Source: Myxococcus guangdongensis (GTDB taxonomy: Bacteria > Myxococcota > Myxococcia > Myxococcales > Myxococcaceae). Taken from it: DNA of 64,000 bases. Below the pieces are notes generated by a model. It saw only the letters and a list, made by a program, of their open reading frames with translations, was not told the origin of the DNA and did not search any database. Of the stretch, positions 37,603-48,088 are shown piece after piece (within the stretch, counting starts at the first letter, position 1; every line of letters begins with the position of its first letter). The position numbers were made by a program, and so were the translations under genes. The DNA is taken from assembly GCF_024198255.1 (NCBI RefSeq), contig NZ_JAJVKW010000009.1, positions 310,001-374,000 of the forward strand, written 5' to 3'.

Positions 37603-38232
37603 TCACGGCTCCGCGAGGCTGAGGCCGCGCTGGAGCGCCTCGCGTACGAGGGGACGCTCTTCGAGGGGGAGGCGCTCCTCGAGTGCCTGTCGGACCTGCT
37701 GCCCGCCGAGCCGTCCGAGCGCCAGGGCCACGGCCTCCCGCACGGGATCCTCCTGGTCCGTGAGGCGCGCGGACAGCGAAGGGATGGCGTCGATTCCCAG
37801 GCAGCGCGCCAGGGCTCCCGCGGCGCTGGCCCGGACGTCCGCGGGGGCACGGGCATCCTCCAGGACCTCCTGGATGGAGTGCGCGCTCTGGGTCGGATCC
37901 ACCAGTGCGAGCGAGGCCACGGCCCGGGCCCGGCGCGTCGAGGGCGCGGAGCCATCCATCACCAACGAGCTCAGGACCGGCACGGCCTGCGGCCCCAGTC
38001 GTCGGAGCTGCTCGTCGCCCTGGGAGGCATCGAGCAGCGACTCCACCTGTGCGCGGAGGTCGCGAGGCGGCGTCGCCGAGGGGGACGGCTCGCCAGCGCC
38101 CCGGGAGTAGGCCAGCGCGGAGCCCGCGGAGGTGGCCAGCAGCCCGGCGCCGAGCACGAGGGCGCGCCATCGACGTCCCCGCGAGGAGCGGGAGGTGTGG
38201 GCGGAAGGGGGCGGCGAGGTCGGGGTCGACAT
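37603..38232 (-). CDS. Exported HEAT-repeat protein
   Basis: A 209-residue protein with a basic, hydrophobic start (RGRRWRALVLGAGLLATSAGSALA) that is a signal peptide or anchor. At least three HEAT/PBS-lyase-type helical repeats follow from about residue 75, seen in ARAVASLALVDP, VRASAAGALARCLGIDAIP and VREAVALALGRLGG. Such repeats form protein-binding solenoids. The partner is unknown. It is the first gene of a probable two-gene unit with the HAD phosphatase and diverges from the DsrE gene over 84 bases. Confidence 0.8.
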   Translation of the reverse strand: MSTPTSPPPSAHTSRSSRGRRWRALVLGAGLLATSAGSALAYSRGAGEPSPSATPPRDLRAQVESLLDASQGDEQLRRLGPQAVPVLSSLVMDGSAPSTRRARAVASLALVDPTQSAHSIQEVLEDARAPADVRASAAGALARCLGIDAIPSLSARLTDQEDPVREAVALALGRLGGQQVRQALEERLPLEERPLVREALQRGLSLAEP

Positions 38233-38316
38233 GGGGCGCCTCGGCAGGGGAGGGGACGTCCGGGGTTATACGCCTTTTGCCCGCCAGGACTCGAACCCCG
38301 GTATGGTGCTTCGTCG

Positions 38317-38709
38317 ATGGCTGGACGGGTCTTCTTCTTTCTTCAGCACGCCACGTATGAGCCGGCGTTCCAGGCCACCTCCATGGGCATCACCGCGGTG
38401 GCCATGGGGGACGAGGTCTACTTCGTCCTCGCGTTCGATGCCCTCCGCGCCTGGGTGGACGGAACCTTCGGTCACCCCGACGGCGAGCGTGAGCGGGAGG
38501 AGCACGCGCGAGGCGAGACGCTGGGCGTGCTGGCCCCCATGAAGATGCTGGAGGAGGCGCGGGGACTGGGCGCGAAGTTGATCGCCTGCGACACCACGGT
38601 GCGCCTGTGTGGCTACCCGCCGGAGGCGCTGAGCGGCGCCCTGGACGAGGTGATGGGGCTCGCCTCTCTTTGGCGCCTCACGCAGGGCGCCCGCACGCTG
38701 TCGCTCTAG
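38317..38709 (+). CDS. DsrE-family protein
   Basis: A 130-residue single-domain DsrE/DsrF-like protein. MAGRVFFFLQHATYEPAFQA opens the Rossmann-like fold, followed by GDEVYFVLAFDAL, LGAKLIACDTTVRLCGY and DEVMGLASLWRL. Some DsrE proteins relay sulfur via a conserved cysteine; here the cysteines near the end (ACDTTVRLC) could serve, but this is unproven. The ATG at 38317 is the first that keeps the fold intact. No sulfur-relay neighbour is seen. Confidence 0.8.
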   Translation: MAGRVFFFLQHATYEPAFQATSMGITAVAMGDEVYFVLAFDALRAWVDGTFGHPDGEREREEHARGETLGVLAPMKMLEEARGLGAKLIACDTTVRLCGYPPEALSGALDEVMGLASLWRLTQGARTLSL

Positions 38710-38960
38710 CCACTCCACCCCGAGGAGCGCCAGGCAGGCGACAATGTCGTCTGCTCCGCTCCGGGTGTGCGCTCGACGACGAGGCGCTTCGGCTCCTGCT
38801 GTAACCTCGCAGTCTCATCCGAACCCCGAGAGGCCTCCTCTTGAGGCTGTAGCCTCCGGGGGGAGTCACGCGTTACTCTTGCGCCCAAGCCGTCCCCCTG
38901 AAGAGCCCGGCCGCGCGGAGCTCCGCGTCCCCCCATAGAAGCAGAAGGAATTCATCACCT

Positions 38961-40238
38961 ATGCGCGCCAAGTTGAACCTCCTGAGCCTGAGCGCCCTTG
39001 CTCTGGGCGCCCTCGCAGGCGTCGTCACGGGCTGTCAGTCCTACGACTTCGAGCCGGTGGAGCCGCTCGCCATCGCGCAGACGACGGTCGAGGAGACCAT
39101 CACGGCCCTGTCGAGCAAGCCCAACATCATGCTGTTGGTGGACATCTCGGGCTCCATGACGCTGCCGGTGAATCCGAACGAGCCGACGTGCATGGTGCGC
39201 AACAACCAGGGCAACATGCAGTTGTGTGGCCAGTCCTTGGCGTGCCCCACGGCCACCTGCCCGACGCGCTGGTCCGAACTGCAGGCCGCCGTGCCGGACT
39301 TCCTCTCGTCCAGCGGTCCCTTCGTGCGCTTCGGCCTGACGACCTATCCTGAGTCCAGCGAGACCGATGCGTGCGCCAAGTCGACGGCGACCGCTGTGCG
39401 CAAGGACCTGCCGGCGATCGAGGACGACGGCTCGCTGCTCGAGCACGCCAACTCCATCAACGCGCTCATCCAGGGCATCCCCAACTTCGGAACGGGACAG
39501 CCCAGCGGCGGTACGCCCACGAGCGGCAGCCTCCGCTTCATCGGCAGCATGCCGGCGTTGAAGGACCCCGACCGCAAGAACTTCGTCATCCTGCTGACGG
39601 ACGGCCTGCCCAACTGCAATGAGGCGAACGAGTACTCAGGGGCGGAGAACCCGGCCCAGTGCAAGTGCACCATCGCGGGTGCGACCACCTGTTCGACGCC
39701 GGGCGCGACCTACGAGCGTCGTGGCTGCCTGGACACCAATGCGTCCGTGGCGGCGGTGCAGGAGCTGAAGGACGCGGGCGTGACGACGATCGTCATCGGT
39801 TTCGGCGCGGAGACCGCGACGGGGGATGGTCCCGCGGTGCTCCAGGGCATGGCGGCGGCGGGTGGCTTCGCCCGTTCCTGTGCGGATGACCCGACGGCTT
39901 GCGGTTCCAATGACACCTGCATCGCGGCGACAGGCCTGTGCGGCCGGACCTTCTACCAGGCGGGCAACCAGGAGGAACTCTCCGCCGCGCTCGAGCGCAT
40001 CAGCAAGGAGGTCATCAATCCCGAGCCGTGCCTGATTCCCCTGAAGGGTCCGCAGCTGCCGTCCAACCCCAAGCTCATCGTCGTCTACGTCGAGGAAGAG
40101 CGGCTCCAGCCGGGTGATGGGACCTGGAGTCTCACGGACGAGGGTGTGCTCTTCAACGGGGCCACGTGCGACCGCATCAAGAACTCGCGCCCGGAAGATC
40201 CCATCAAGATCGAGATTCGCGCCATCCGTCAGCGCTGA
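38961..40238 (+). CDS. cglB: VWA-domain gliding motility lipoprotein CglB
   Basis: A 425-residue outer-membrane lipoprotein matching CglB, the surface adhesin of myxobacterial focal-adhesion gliding (A-motility). The signal peptide ends in the lipobox VTGC (Cys25). A VWA domain from about residue 55 carries the MIDAS motif LLVDISGSM, with later Thr and Asp contacts in SGGTPTSG and ILLTDGLPNC. The mature protein has about 16 cysteines, many paired closely (CPTATCP, CKCTIAG, CADDPTACGSNDTC), suggesting disulfides. RBS GAAGGA precedes the ATG. CglB is known to be transferable between cells in trans (contact stimulation). Identity rests on overall pattern and position near the tuf-rpoBC region, not on alignment. 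Confidence 0.75.
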   Translation: MRAKLNLLSLSALALGALAGVVTGCQSYDFEPVEPLAIAQTTVEETITALSSKPNIMLLVDISGSMTLPVNPNEPTCMVRNNQGNMQLCGQSLACPTATCPTRWSELQAAVPDFLSSSGPFVRFGLTTYPESSETDACAKSTATAVRKDLPAIEDDGSLLEHANSINALIQGIPNFGTGQPSGGTPTSGSLRFIGSMPALKDPDRKNFVILLTDGLPNCNEANEYSGAENPAQCKCTIAGATTCSTPGATYERRGCLDTNASVAAVQELKDAGVTTIVIGFGAETATGDGPAVLQGMAAAGGFARSCADDPTACGSNDTCIAATGLCGRTFYQAGNQEELSAALERISKEVINPEPCLIPLKGPQLPSNPKLIVVYVEEERLQPGDGTWSLTDEGVLFNGATCDRIKNSRPEDPIKIEIRAIRQR

Positions 40239-40322
40239 GCAGGCGGCCGGGGGCGGCTTTACCCCGGGGGTGGTGGGGATTATAGGTCCCGTCCGCCTCC
40301 GGCCCGGTTGCCGCCCCTGCCC

Positions 40323-41318
40323 ATGAAAGTCACTCTTCTCTCGCGCTCCGCTTCCATTCCGTCCACCCGACGTCTTGTCGAGGCGGGGCGCGCGAGGGGG
40401 CATCAGCTCCGCGTTCTCAACCCTCTCAGGGTGCAGATGCATCTGGATGGAGGGGGAAGCGCCACCCTCTATTACGACCGCAAGAAGCTGGCGCCCACGG
40501 ACGTGGTGCTGCCGCGCATCGCCCAGTCCATCAATACCTATGGCCTGGCGGTGGTGAACCAGTTCGCGCTGCACGGCGTGCCCCTGGTGAACCACGCCCA
40601 GGCCATCGCCCAATCGCGCAGCAAGATGCGCTCGCTGCAGCTGTTGTCCGCGCACGGCATCGACATCCCGGCCACGGTGATGGCGCGGGACGCCGCCCAG
40701 CTCAAGGAGATGGTGGGCTTGGTGGGCGGGGTCCCTGTCCTCGTGAAGCTGCTGCAGGGGCAGGAGAAGCACGGGGTGATGGTGTGCGAGAGCCTCCAGT
40801 CCCTGGAGGCGGCGCTCGAGGCGGTGCTGGGGCTGGGGCACAACCTGGTGATGCAGGAGTACGTGAAGAGCACCAGCCAGGACGTGCGTGTGTTGGTGGT
40901 GGGCGGCAAGGCGATTGCGGCCGTCCGCAGGCGTCCTCGTCCGGGCCGGCTCGCGCACACGCTCATCAAGGGCGCGCGTCTGGAGGAGATGGAGCTGTCT
41001 CCGGGGCAGCGGGCCACGGCGGAGAAGGCCACTCGGCTGGTGGGCCTGGAGGTCGCGGCGGTGGACCTCCTGGATGTGCAGGGGAAGTCCAAGGTCTTCG
41101 AGGTGAACAGCTCTCCCGCGCTGCCGGAGATGGAGGCGGTGACGGGCATGGACCTGGCCACGCCCATCATCATCCGGGCCGAGGAACTGGTCGCGGGCGC
41201 GGAGCCTGTGTCGATGCCGGACCTGCTCCCACCGATTCCGCTCGCGAGTGCCGTCGTCCCGGCGCCGCGCAAGAAGCGCGCGAGCCGGACGCCCCGGAGC
41301 GGCTCGGAGGGCGCGTGA
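40323..41318 (+). CDS. RimK-type ATP-grasp ligase
   Basis: A 331-residue ATP-grasp enzyme of the RimK/LysX group, which ligates amino acids (often Glu) to an acceptor carboxylate. VVLPRIAQSINTYGLAVVNQF, QSRSKMRSLQLLSAHGIDIPAT, VLVKLLQGQEKHGVM and FEVNSSPALPEMEAVTG are family landmarks. The last 40 residues are Pro/Arg-rich and extra. RimK modifies ribosomal S6; the acceptor here could equally be a small metabolite or a surface protein. It lies 84 bases after cglB on the same strand and before a secreted-protein gene. Confidence 0.88.
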   Translation: MKVTLLSRSASIPSTRRLVEAGRARGHQLRVLNPLRVQMHLDGGGSATLYYDRKKLAPTDVVLPRIAQSINTYGLAVVNQFALHGVPLVNHAQAIAQSRSKMRSLQLLSAHGIDIPATVMARDAAQLKEMVGLVGGVPVLVKLLQGQEKHGVMVCESLQSLEAALEAVLGLGHNLVMQEYVKSTSQDVRVLVVGGKAIAAVRRRPRPGRLAHTLIKGARLEEMELSPGQRATAEKATRLVGLEVAAVDLLDVQGKSKVFEVNSSPALPEMEAVTGMDLATPIIIRAEELVAGAEPVSMPDLLPPIPLASAVVPAPRKKRASRTPRSGSEGA

Positions 41319-41381
41319 AGAGAATCCCGGCACCCCACGTCGAGGCGTGATACGCAACCCCCGCATCCAGGAGAGTCAGCC

Positions 41382-41831
41382 ATGTCGCACATCCGAAGCG
41401 TCACCTCCGTCGCCGCCCTGCTGGTGGCCTGCGTCTGGGCGGCCCCGGCGTCCGCGGACGAAGTGGACCCCGCCAGCCTCTATGACGTGTCCACCGAGGG
41501 CTCCTCCTCCCAGGTGAAGGCGGGGGAGAAGGGCGTGTTCGTGGTCTCGGTGAAGACGAAGTCCGGCGCGCACGTCTCCGAGGAGGCTCCGCTCAAGCTG
41601 GATGTGAAGGGCACCCAGCTCACCGTGACCAAGGAGAAGCTGGGCCGCGAGGACTCGGTCTCCAAGAAGGCCGCGGGCCAGGAGTTCGCCGACCCCCGCT
41701 TCGAGGTCCCCTTCACCGCGGCCGCCGCGGGCAAGGGCTCGGTGGATGCCAAGCTCGTCTTCTTCATCTGCACGGAGAAGATCTGCGCCCGTCAGCAGAA
41801 GACCCTCTCCGTCCCCGTCGAGGTCCTCTAG
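41382..41831 (+). CDS. Small secreted protein with C-terminal CxxxxC
   Basis: A 149-residue protein with a signal peptide (MSHIRSVTSVAALLVACVW, cleavage after PASA). The mature part of about 124 residues is predicted to be a beta sandwich (GEKGVFVVSVKTKSGAHVSEEAPLKLDV, FEVPFTAAAAGKGSVDAKLVFFI) and ends with ICTEKICARQQKTLSVPVEVL. The two cysteines in ICTEKIC recall the thiol-disulfide DsbD N-terminal domain, whose fold and C-terminal Cys pair are comparable. A redox role is a hypothesis. GAGAGTCAGCC precedes the ATG. It sits between the ATP-grasp gene and rlmB. Confidence 0.75.
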   Translation: MSHIRSVTSVAALLVACVWAAPASADEVDPASLYDVSTEGSSSQVKAGEKGVFVVSVKTKSGAHVSEEAPLKLDVKGTQLTVTKEKLGREDSVSKKAAGQEFADPRFEVPFTAAAAGKGSVDAKLVFFICTEKICARQQKTLSVPVEVL

Positions 41832-41836
41832 TTCTC

Positions 41837-42643
41837 ATGCGTGAGCGTTCCTCCCGAGGTGGTCGAGGCGAGCGCGAGGGGGGAGATTCCTCCGCGCGCC
41901 ACGTCTATGGGGTGAATCCGGTCCTCGAGGCCCTGCGGGCCCGGCCGGATGAGGTCGAGCGGTTGTTCATCGTGGAGGGGCAGCTCGCGGCCAAGGCCGC
42001 GGGAGAGCTGCTCAGCCGCGCTCGGGACGCGGGCGTCCGTGTCGAGAAGGTGACGCGTGAGCGGCTGGCGGTGATGGCTGACGGCGGCGTGCACCAGGGC
42101 GTGGTGCTGGAGCTCCGGGGCTTCCGGTACGCGGAGCTCGAGGACCTGCTCGAGGCGGCTCAAGCCAGCAAGCGGCCCGCGCTCGTGGTGGTGCTCGACG
42201 GCATCCAGGACCCGCACAACCTGGGAGCCATCATCCGCTCGGCCCATGCGCTCGGGGCACACGGGGTGGTCATCGCCAAGGACCGGGCCGTCCAGGTGAC
42301 GGGGACGGTGGCCAAGGCTTCCGCGGGGGCGGTGGAGCACTGCCTCATCGCCCGGGTGGTGAACATCTCGCGTGCCCTGGAGGAGCTGAAGGAAGCGGGA
42401 CTCTGGGTGGCCGCGGCCGACGTGGACGCGACCGAGCCCATGTGGAGCGCCCGACTGGACGGCCCCTTGGCCCTCGTCGTGGGCGCCGAGGGGGGAGGAG
42501 TGAGGGAGGGTGTGCTCAAGCACTGCGACCACCGCCTGCGGATTCCCATGGCGGGTCAGGTCGGTTCACTCAATGCGTCCGTTTCGGCCGGCATTCTGCT
42601 ATACGAGGTCGCCCGCCAACGGGGGAGCAGCTCCTCCCGTTAG
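41837..42643 (+). CDS. rlmB: 23S rRNA 2'-O-methyltransferase RlmB (SpoU family)
   Basis: Methylates G2251 of 23S rRNA in the peptidyl-transferase centre. The 268-residue protein has a basic, disordered 20-residue N-terminus. Then come the L30e-like substrate domain (HVYGVNPVLEALRA) and the SPOUT knot with the three motifs LDGIQDPHNLGAIIRSA, VVGAEGGGV and IPMAGQVGSLNASVSAGILLYE. The start ATG lies 5 bases after the secreted-protein stop, so the two are co-transcribed. The tRNA-tuf operon follows with its own promoter. Confidence 0.95.
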   Translation: MRERSSRGGRGEREGGDSSARHVYGVNPVLEALRARPDEVERLFIVEGQLAAKAAGELLSRARDAGVRVEKVTRERLAVMADGGVHQGVVLELRGFRYAELEDLLEAAQASKRPALVVVLDGIQDPHNLGAIIRSAHALGAHGVVIAKDRAVQVTGTVAKASAGAVEHCLIARVVNISRALEELKEAGLWVAAADVDATEPMWSARLDGPLALVVGAEGGGVREGVLKHCDHRLRIPMAGQVGSLNASVSAGILLYEVARQRGSSSSR

Positions 42644-42669
42644 TCGGTCTGAACCCGGGATCAATCTCC

Positions 42670-42697
42670 TTGACTTGGGTGAAGGGGACTTTTAAAA
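42670..42697 (+). promoter_or_regulatory. Promoter of the tRNA-tuf operon
   Basis: TTGACT (42670-42675) and TTAAAA (42692-42697), 16 bases apart, form a good sigma70-type promoter in an AT-richer window. It lies about 75 bases upstream of tRNA-Thr (TGT), as expected for a strongly expressed stable-RNA/tuf unit. Confidence 0.6.
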
Positions 42698-42771
42698 GGG
42701 CGCGCCTCGCACATCGGAGTCGGGTGGTTGACGGCTTCGGTGCAGGTAGGGTAGGGCAGGAGCCGATGAGT

Positions 42772-42844
42772 GCCGGTGTAGCTCAGTCGGTAGAGCAACT
42801 GATTTGTAATCAGTAGGTCGCGGGTTCAAGTCCCGCCGCCGGCC
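42772..42844 (+). tRNA. tRNA-Thr (TGT)
   Basis: A 73-nucleotide cloverleaf with acceptor GCCGGTG/CGCCGGC, anticodon loop TTTGTAA (anticodon TGT) and T-loop GGTTCAAGTCC. CCA is not encoded. It is the first of four tRNA genes before tuf. Confidence 0.96.
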
Positions 42845-42920
42845 AAGCAGGACGGGGCCGCGGATGAGGGCCCGAGACGAGCAGTGCGGGGAGTAGTCGC
42901 GGTTCGTGGTGCAAAATTCT

Positions 42921-43004
42921 GGAGGGATACCCAAGCGGCCAAAGGGAGCAGACTGTAAATCTGCCGGCTCTACGCCTTCGATGGTTCGAATCCATCTCCC
43001 TCCA
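42921..43004 (+). tRNA. tRNA-Tyr (GTA)
   Basis: An 84-nucleotide class II tRNA with acceptor GGAGGGA/TCCCTCC, anticodon GTA, a long variable arm (around GCCGGCTCTACGCC) and T-loop GGTTCGAATCC. The discriminator is A, the tyrosine identity base. CCA is not encoded. Confidence 0.96.
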
Positions 43005-43013
43005 CTCGGCATT

Positions 43014-43089
<76 letters not shown>

Positions 43090-43115
43090 AACGTTGTAGT
43101 TCATAGCATCGCCAA

Positions 43116-43191
43116 GCCCTGATAGCTCAGTTGGCAGAGCGCATCCTTGGTAAGGATGAGGTCACCAGTTCAATCCTGGTTCAGGGCTCCA
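43116..43191 (+). tRNA. tRNA-Thr (GGT)
   Basis: Acceptor GCCCTGA/TCAGGGC, anticodon GGT in CTTGGTAAG, encoded CCA at the end. It is 17 bases before the tuf start; tRNA-Thr/Tyr/Gly/Thr followed by tuf is the conserved bacterial order also seen in E. coli tufB. Confidence 0.96.
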
Positions 43192-43208
43192 TTTTTTAGA
43201 GGAGTGTC

Positions 43209-44399
<1,191 letters not shown>

Positions 44400-44406
44400 C
44401 GCGCCC

Positions 44407-44426
44407 GGGGGGCTTTCGAGCCCCCT
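44407..44426 (+). terminator. GC hairpin after tuf
   Basis: GGGGGCT-TTCG-AGCCCCC, a 7-bp stem (8 with a wobble) capped by a stable UUCG-type tetraloop, 8 bases after the tuf stop. It has no T-run; probably a processing or stability element, or a weak attenuator, before rpmG. Confidence 0.55.
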
Positions 44427-44500
44427 GGCCCCAAACACCGGATTCCGAGGGGAAGGTGCCTGATGGTAACCTTCCCCTCTCGTGTCTGATGAGGTAGGCC

Positions 44501-44665
44501 ATGCCGAAGGGCAATCGTTCCATCATTTCGCTCGAGTGCACGGTGTGCAAAGAGCGGAACTATACGACCACGAAGAACAAGCGGAAGAGCCAGGACAAGC
44601 TCGAGTTGAGCAAGTTCTGCTCGAAGTGCCGCAAGCACACGGACCACAAGGAAGGTAAGGTCTAG
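44501..44665 (+). CDS. rpmG: 50S ribosomal protein L33
   Basis: A 54-residue L33 of the zinc-binding type. The start [16 protein letters not shown], then [11 protein letters not shown] and [13 protein letters not shown], supply the four cysteines C14, C17, C41 and C44 that form the zinc ribbon. GAGGTAGGCC precedes the ATG. It lies between tuf and tRNA-Trp, as in many bacteria where rpmG, tRNA-Trp, secE and nusG are consecutive. Confidence 0.96.
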   Translation: MPKGNRSIISLECTVCKERNYTTTKNKRKSQDKLELSKFCSKCRKHTDHKEGKV

Positions 44666-44688
44666 GTCGGTAGTTCCTGAGAGTTTCT

Positions 44689-44764
44689 AGGCCAGTAGCT
44701 CCAACGGTAGAGCAGCGGTCTCCAAATCCGCGTGTTGGGGGTTCGAATCCCTCCTGGCCTGCCA
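44689..44764 (+). tRNA. tRNA-Trp (CCA)
   Basis: Acceptor AGGCCAG/CTGGCCT, anticodon CCA in TCTCCAAA, discriminator G (the tryptophan identity base) and an encoded CCA end. It sits between rpmG and secE, a conserved order. Confidence 0.96.
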
Positions 44765-44783
44765 AGTCTCAGTGGGAGCGGGG

Positions 44784-44809
44784 CCCCCGGTACCTGGAGG
44801 TACCGGGGG
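44784..44809 (+). terminator. Hairpin between tRNA-Trp and secE
   Basis: A perfect 11-bp stem CCCCCGGTACC/GGTACCGGGGG with a TGGA loop, followed by TTCC only. It lies 20 bases after tRNA-Trp. It probably works as a partial terminator or as an RNA-processing barrier between tRNA and mRNA. Confidence 0.6.
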
Positions 44810-44865
44810 TTCCTGTGTTTCCGCAGTTCGTGAAATTTCGCTTTCGCAGTACCTCGTGAGGCACC

Positions 44866-45308
44866 ATGGCGACGGCATCAGAGGCCAGCCAGCAGGCTAA
44901 CCGCTCGGCGATGGATCCGAAGCGGCTCGTGGTCATCTTCTACCTCCTCGCCGGCATCATCCTGGCGCTGTTCCTGGAGCGTCTCTTCGGAGCGCTGTGG
45001 GCCAGCTTCGGATGGCCCGACTCGGTGCTCATCGAGGGTCTGGACTGGAAGGTGTCCACGCTCGTGGGCTACCTGTCGGCCGTGGGCCTCGCGGTGGCCG
45101 GCTACTTCCACCCCAAGACGCACACCCTCTCCATGGAGGTCGCGTCCGAGCTGATGAAGGTGTCCTGGCCCACCTGGCCGGAGACCCGGACGTCGACCGT
45201 GGCCGTGGTCGTCGCCTCGCTCGTGGCCGCGGTGCTGCTCTTCTGCATCGACACCGTCGCGTACAACTTGATGGTGGAGTGGCTGCCGGCCTTGTGGGGG
45301 AAGCTGTA

Positions 45309-45309
<1 letters not shown>
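44866..45309 (+). CDS. secE: Preprotein translocase subunit SecE
   Basis: SecE is the essential clamp subunit of the SecYEG channel in the inner membrane. The 147-residue protein has three predicted helices (about residues 22-45, 63-82, 113-137), the three-helix form of E. coli. The conserved amphipathic block [22 protein letters not shown] precedes the last one. The TAA stop shares its last base with the nusG ATG (TAATG), so secE and nusG are translationally coupled. Confidence 0.95.
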
Positions 45310-45851
<542 letters not shown>

Positions 45852-45985
45852 TTTTTCGCGGGCGACTCGGATAGAGCGCGCCCTGCTGTAGTTCCGCGTC
45901 CGCCTGGACGCGGTCCCATGGGTGGGAGAGCCTCCCCGTCTGGAGGCCCGTCTGGACCACCCCCTCGAAAGGCAGTTGTCAGCCG

Positions 45986-46432
45986 ATGAAGAAGGTCACA
46001 GGTCAGGTCAAGCTGCAGATTCCCGCCGGCAAGGCGAACCCCGCTCCGCCGATCGGCCCCGCACTCGGTCAGCAGGGCGTGAACATCATGGAGTTCTGCA
46101 AGCAGTTCAACGCGAAGACGCAGGCGGAGGCCAAGGAGGGTCTGATCATCCCGGTGATCATCACCGTCTATCAGGACCGCTCCTTCACGTTCATCCTCAA
46201 GACGCCTCCGGCGGCCGTCCTCATCAAGAAGGCGGCGGGCCTGCACACCGACAAGAAGAAGGGTTCGGGCGCGAAGAAGCCTGGCAAGGAGAAGGTGGGG
46301 CAGATCACCCGCGCGCAGCTCGAGGAGATCGCCAAGAAGAAGATTCAGGACACCACCGCCGCTTCGCTCGAGGCCTGCATGAACACCATTGCTGGCACCG
46401 CGCGCTCCATGGGCATCGACGTCGTCGGCTAG
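45986..46432 (+). CDS. rplK: 50S ribosomal protein L11
   Basis: A 148-residue L11. [30 protein letters not shown] is the conserved N-terminal domain that binds the GTPase centre and [26 protein letters not shown] leads to the rRNA-binding C-terminal domain with [20 protein letters not shown]. The gene is followed by rplA after 34 bases. Confidence 0.97.
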   Translation: MKKVTGQVKLQIPAGKANPAPPIGPALGQQGVNIMEFCKQFNAKTQAEAKEGLIIPVIITVYQDRSFTFILKTPPAAVLIKKAAGLHTDKKKGSGAKKPGKEKVGQITRAQLEEIAKKKIQDTTAASLEACMNTIAGTARSMGIDVVG

Positions 46433-46466
46433 GCCGCCGCCCCACTCACGGACGAGGATTTCTGTC

Positions 46467-47177
46467 ATGGCTAATGGGAAGAAGTTCCGGGCGGCCGCCG
46501 CGCTGGTGGACCGCGAGAAGCGTTACTCGGTGGCCGAGGGTTTCGCGCTGCTGAAGAAGACGGTGGACGCGCGCGCGTCGAAGTACGACCAGACGGTCGA
46601 CGTGGCCATCAACCTGGGTGTGGACCCGAAGCACGCGGACCAGATGGTCCGCGGCGCCGTGGTCCTCCCGAACGGTACGGGCGCCACCGTGCGCGTGGCC
46701 GTGTTCGCCAAGGGCGAGCGCGCCACCGAGGCTGGCAACGCGGGCGCGGACATCGTGGGCGCGGAGGACCTCCAGAAGCGCATCGAGGAGGGCTTCCTCG
46801 ACTTCGACACCGTCATCGCCACCCCGGACATGATGGGTATCGTGGGTCGCCTCGGTAAGGTGCTCGGTCCCCGTGGCCTCATGCCGAACCCGAAGGTCGG
46901 CACGGTGACCATGGACGTGGCCAAGGCCATCCGCGACGCCAAGGGCGGTAAGGTCGACTTCCGCGCGGAGAAGGCCGGTATCGTCCACGCGAAGATGGGC
47001 AAGTCCTCCTTCTCGGTGGACAAGCTCGAGGGCAACTTCAACGCGCTGGTGGACCTGGTGATGAAGCTCAAGCCGGCCACCGCCAAGGGCGTGTACCTGA
47101 AGGGCATCGCCATCTCCACGACGATGGGCCCGGGCATCAAGATCGATACCCAGGAGATTCTGGCCCGCCACCGCTAG
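46467..47177 (+). CDS. rplA: 50S ribosomal protein L1
   Basis: A 236-residue L1. [62 protein letters not shown] and [20 protein letters not shown] are the family signatures. The ATG at 46467 ([12 protein letters not shown]) follows a GACGAGGATT site. An intrinsic terminator about 100 bases after the stop separates it from rplJ. In E. coli L1 represses its own rplKA mRNA; a matching site was not sought. Confidence 0.97.
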   Translation: MANGKKFRAAAALVDREKRYSVAEGFALLKKTVDARASKYDQTVDVAINLGVDPKHADQMVRGAVVLPNGTGATVRVAVFAKGERATEAGNAGADIVGAEDLQKRIEEGFLDFDTVIATPDMMGIVGRLGKVLGPRGLMPNPKVGTVTMDVAKAIRDAKGGKVDFRAEKAGIVHAKMGKSSFSVDKLEGNFNALVDLVMKLKPATAKGVYLKGIAISTTMGPGIKIDTQEILARHR

Positions 47178-47276
47178 GCGGCCAGCAGGCGGGCGGTGCT
47201 CGCTTCCCCACAGTGGGGGAGTCAGAGGTGCCGCCTGCCTGACGTCTCAGGTTCGAAAGTTCTGGATCTTTGCCGA

Positions 47277-47303
47277 AGCCGGGGGTATAGGCCCCCGGCT
47301 TTT
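47277..47303 (+). terminator. Intrinsic terminator after rplA
   Basis: AGCCGGGGG (47277-47285) pairs with CCCCCGGCT (47292-47300), 9 bp with a 6-base loop, followed by TTTT. It lies 99 bases beyond the rplA stop, so rplKA and rplJL are at least partly separate transcripts. Confidence 0.8.
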
Positions 47304-47329
47304 GCAATTGGAGCGCCACGTCATGAGGC

Positions 47330-47550
47330 GTGCGCTTCGACCTGGTTCATGACAGCAGGGACCCGGTCAGAGGAGAAGTGCCCCGTTGGGAACCGGACAA
47401 CCGGTCGGGGTGTGGCTTCCTCTGTCGGGTTCAAACGGCCGCAAGGTCAGCCCTGCCGAGACTGGAGGTGCGGTGTGGTGTCTCTCGGAGACTCCTCTCT
47501 CGCTCTGCCACTTTGGCCCAGGCATCACGCCCGTCGGAAGACGGGCCAAG
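47330..47550 (+). promoter_or_regulatory. L10(L12)4 autoregulatory leader of rplJ
   Basis: The 263 bases between the rplA terminator and rplJ are long and structured. They hold ACCGGTC-type pairings (ACCGGACAACCGGTC), the run CTGCCGAGACTGGAGGTGCGG and CGTCGGAAGACGGGCC just before the ribosome site. The CUGCCGAGAC...GGAGGUG segment and the GA-rich internal loop look like the conserved L10-binding kink-turn of the ribosomal L10 leader (RF00557). Boundaries are approximate. Binding of L10(L12)4 would repress rplJL. Confidence 0.6.
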
Positions 47551-47566
47551 AAGGAGGTGAGTCAAA

Positions 47567-48088
47567 GTGCTGAAGAGCGAGAAGGAGGAGATGATCAAGG
47601 AACTCCACGAGAAGTTCTCGCGGACCAAGTCAGCCATCGTCGCGGAGTTCTCCAAGGTGGATGTGGAGACGGTGACGAAGCTGCGCAAGAAGTTCCGTGA
47701 GGGCGGCGTCGAGTACAAGGTCATCAAGAACACGCTGGCGCGCCGTGCGGCGCAGGGCACGGACCTGGCTGTCATCGCTGATGACTTCACGGGACCGGTG
47801 GCTCTGTGCCTGAGCTACGGCGACGTGGTGGCCCCGGCGAAGATCCTGACCGAGTTCACGAAGGACCTCGAGGACAAGATCAAGATCCGCACCGCCGTGG
47901 TCGACGGCCGCAAGGTCGACGTCAACGGCGTCAAGCAGCTGGCGAAGCTGCCGGGTCTCAACGAGCTCCGGGCGCAGCTGCTCGGCATGCTCAACCAGCC
48001 GGCTGGCAAGCTGGTTCGGACCATTGCCGCCCCGGGTTCCCAGCTCGCGCGGGTCGTCCAGGCCCACGCGGACAAGGCGCAGGGTTAG
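47567..48088 (+). CDS. rplJ: 50S ribosomal protein L10
   Basis: A 173-residue L10, the base of the L7/L12 stalk. The globular domain binds 23S rRNA (AIVAEFSKVDVETVTKLRKKFREGGVEYKVIKNTL). The C-terminal helix (NQPAGKLVRTIAAPGSQLARVVQAHADKA) binds L12 dimers. The start is GTG with a very strong AAGGAGGTGAG upstream. The long 5' leader resembles the L10 autoregulatory RNA. rplL follows after 99 bases. Confidence 0.97.
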   Translation: MLKSEKEEMIKELHEKFSRTKSAIVAEFSKVDVETVTKLRKKFREGGVEYKVIKNTLARRAAQGTDLAVIADDFTGPVALCLSYGDVVAPAKILTEFTKDLEDKIKIRTAVVDGRKVDVNGVKQLAKLPGLNELRAQLLGMLNQPAGKLVRTIAAPGSQLARVVQAHADKAQG

